The notes under the pieces are model-generated. The model was not told the DNA's origin, searched no databases, and saw only the letters and a program-made list of their open reading frames with translations. DNA of 64,000 nt from Antitrichia curtipendula (lineage: Eukaryota > Streptophyta > Bryopsida > Hypnales > Leucodontaceae): NCBI GenBank assembly GCA_951230915.1, contig OX579641.1:13804254-13868253 (forward strand), in the 5' to 3' direction. Positions within the stretch are counted from its first letter, which is position 1. Every line of letters begins with the position of its first letter. The position numbers and the translations under genes are program-made. Below are positions 63,863-64,000 of the stretch, piece by piece.

Positions 63863-64000
63863 TCAAAAGATCACTGGAGTCTGGGTGGAAGCCGCAGTGC
63901 CTGGTGCTGTCATGGCCGACGAGTGCGGGTCAAATGTGGACCTGAGCAATTGGACGGCAGGGTGCTGTTTGGGAACATGATCATGGGGCAGTCGCTCCCC
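63863..64000 (-). CDS. coding-like GC-rich edge, possible C-terminus, unknown
   Basis: Base composition turns GC-rich at the right window edge. On the minus strand a frame open at the window end reads HPAVQLLRSTFDPHSSAMTA, then PGTAASTQTPVIF and stops (63863-63865). On the plus strand another frame is open from 63860 to the edge, including VRVKCGPEQLDGRVLFGNM. Strand and product cannot be decided; it may be an exon continuing outside the window. Confidence 0.25.
   Translation of the reverse strand, partial: GERLPHDHVPKQHPAVQLLRSTFDPHSSAMTAPGTAASTQTPVIF

Overview
The window looks like nuclear DNA of a land plant or close streptophyte relative. It is strongly AT-rich, with long gene-poor spacers full of decayed transposons and MITE-like foldbacks. 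It carries a few intron-rich genes whose products are plant-like: a plastid-type aldo/keto reductase, a flavin amine oxidase and an SR-protein kinase. I cannot place it more precisely; nothing seen fixes a clade. No bacterial operons, rRNA, convincing tRNA or CRISPR array was found.

Layout. 1-26.8 kb: no intact gene; mostly AT-rich spacer with a MITE (about 1.04-1.45 kb), a long foldback (5.36-6.78 kb), palindromic repeats near 9.4 and 10.7 kb, a TIR element (16.0-16.9 kb), a decayed minus-strand reading frame (17.8-18.75 kb), a broken Ty3/gypsy element (19.0-22.5 kb) and a decayed plus-strand frame (23.0-23.76 kb). 27.7-32.4 kb: a complete 12-exon aldo/keto reductase gene on the minus strand (369 aa, all four catalytic residues). 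35.3-35.4 kb: the first exon of an IST3/RBMX2-type spliceosomal RNA-binding protein, interrupted by a stop codon. 36.2-39.0 kb: a 7-exon flavin amine oxidase gene on the plus strand that contains an AT-AC (U12-type) intron and lacks the usual C-terminal FAD-contacting region. 39.8-41.5 kb: a probable Mutator-like non-autonomous element packed with palindromic 20-mers. 42-48.6 kb: more MITEs. 49.2-51.85 kb: a complete 4-exon SRPK protein kinase (557 aa). 52-64 kb: one small possible exon, nested and tandem MITEs, and a coding-like edge at 63.86-64.0 kb.

The intact genes have no obvious shared pathway. The reductase is likely plastidic, the kinase acts on SR splicing factors in cytosol and nucleus, and the amine oxidase is probably cytosolic or peroxisomal if functional. 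Exon structures were deduced by hand from splice sites, frame continuity and remembered family motifs; no search or transcript evidence was available. The most interesting items are the AT-AC intron, the palindrome-filled element, the LTR palindrome beside an integrase with an extra C-terminal module, and the nonsense-bearing IST3 exon.
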